Made by a program: the position numbers and the translations under genes
From: an uncultured Bacteroidales bacterium
Lineage (GTDB): Bacteria; Bacteroidota; Bacteroidia; Bacteroidales; UBA932
NCBI GenBank assembly: GCA_905235775.1
Contig: CAJOMY010000116.1
Span: forward strand, 1-5,757
Direction: 5' to 3'
Length of the DNA: 5,757 nucleotides
Notes under the pieces: generated by a model
What the model was told of the DNA's origin: nothing
Databases searched by the model: none
What the model saw: only the letters and a program-made list of their open reading frames with translations
Shown here: piece by piece, positions 5,638 to 5,757 of the stretch
How positions within the stretch are numbered: the first letter of the stretch is position 1
How the letters are laid out: every line of letters begins with the position of its first letter

Positions 5638-5757
5638 CGATAATGAACTGATAATCGGTTAAGTAATTGTTAAAAAATAACCTGCTTCATTTTTGGGGCT
5701 CACCTATTCGGCCATTTGCGACCAGGATATACAGCTGAGAACGGTTGAAAAACCTCT

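Larger units (their letters stand above)
5587..5757. other. AT-rich intergenic region at the right edge
   Basis: About 37% G+C by hand count for 5591-5757, falling to about 29% for 5591-5690, against the clearly GC-rich genes to the left. Apart from the nested inverted repeat it holds a GATAAT pair at 5639-5644 and 5650-5655 spaced one helical turn apart, and a small GTTA/TAAC hairpin at 5669-5681. A weak plus-strand promoter look-alike is also present: ATTG at 5666-5669, 18 nt, then CATTTTTG at 5688-5695. I see no gene; every reading frame is soon closed except where the window ends. The 5700-5757 part is more mixed in composition and could be the start of a neighbouring element. Confidence 0.6.

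Noticed and set aside
5633..5686. Short minus-strand frame ending NNYLTDYQFIIE that could be the tail of an upstream gene
   Set aside because: It is closed by a stop at 5687-5689 after 17 codons and has no start or recognisable family.
5743..5754. Small GGTT/AACC hairpin near the right edge
   Set aside because: A 4-bp stem in mixed sequence is expected by chance.
5696..5757. Possible end of an insertion sequence or another gene at the right edge
   Set aside because: No terminal inverted repeat pair or target duplication can be seen, and the frames across it are too short to judge.

Overview
The window looks like chromosomal DNA of a GC-rich member of the Bacteroidota, probably order Bacteroidales. 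The gene content points there: a moxR-DUF58-batA-batB operon with its usual extra membrane gene, and a serine recombinase resembling the Mpi master invertase of Bacteroides fragilis. A TAnnTTTG promoter element, the form used by this phylum, sits ahead of truA. Genus cannot be read from the sequence alone.

Positions 1-4106, minus strand, hold the first five genes of a Bat (Bacteroides aerotolerance) operon, transcribed right to left: MoxR AAA+ ATPase, DUF58 protein, a DUF4381-like single-pass membrane protein, BatA and the first 97 residues of BatB, which runs off the left edge at the first Asp of its metal-binding motif. The genes are packed tightly, with overlaps of 20, 4 and 11 bp and then a 1-bp gap, so they are very likely one transcript. 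The expected logic, known for the family rather than shown here, is that a MoxR ATPase acts with VWA/MIDAS proteins as a chaperone-like system at the inner membrane, linked to stress tolerance.

Positions 4098-4123 are a minimal divergent gap. truA (tRNA pseudouridine synthase) starts at 4124 on the plus strand. Its C-terminal coding region contains a 27-nt hairpin repeat, and the convergent gap behind it (4931-4998) contains a second 27-nt hairpin of the same design plus a half copy. The two full copies differ by compensatory changes in the stem, which suggests a dispersed palindromic repeat family, one copy of which has been absorbed in frame into truA.

Positions 4999-5586, minus strand, encode the Mpi-like serine recombinase. 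Its upstream region (5587-5757) drops to about 37% G+C and contains a nested inverted repeat over the likely promoter. No target segment for inversion is visible inside the window, so any phase-variable loci it controls would lie elsewhere. No RNA gene, CRISPR array or complete insertion sequence was found. The operon and truA are ordinary core genes; the less ordinary material is the repeat family and the invertase with its promoter palindrome.
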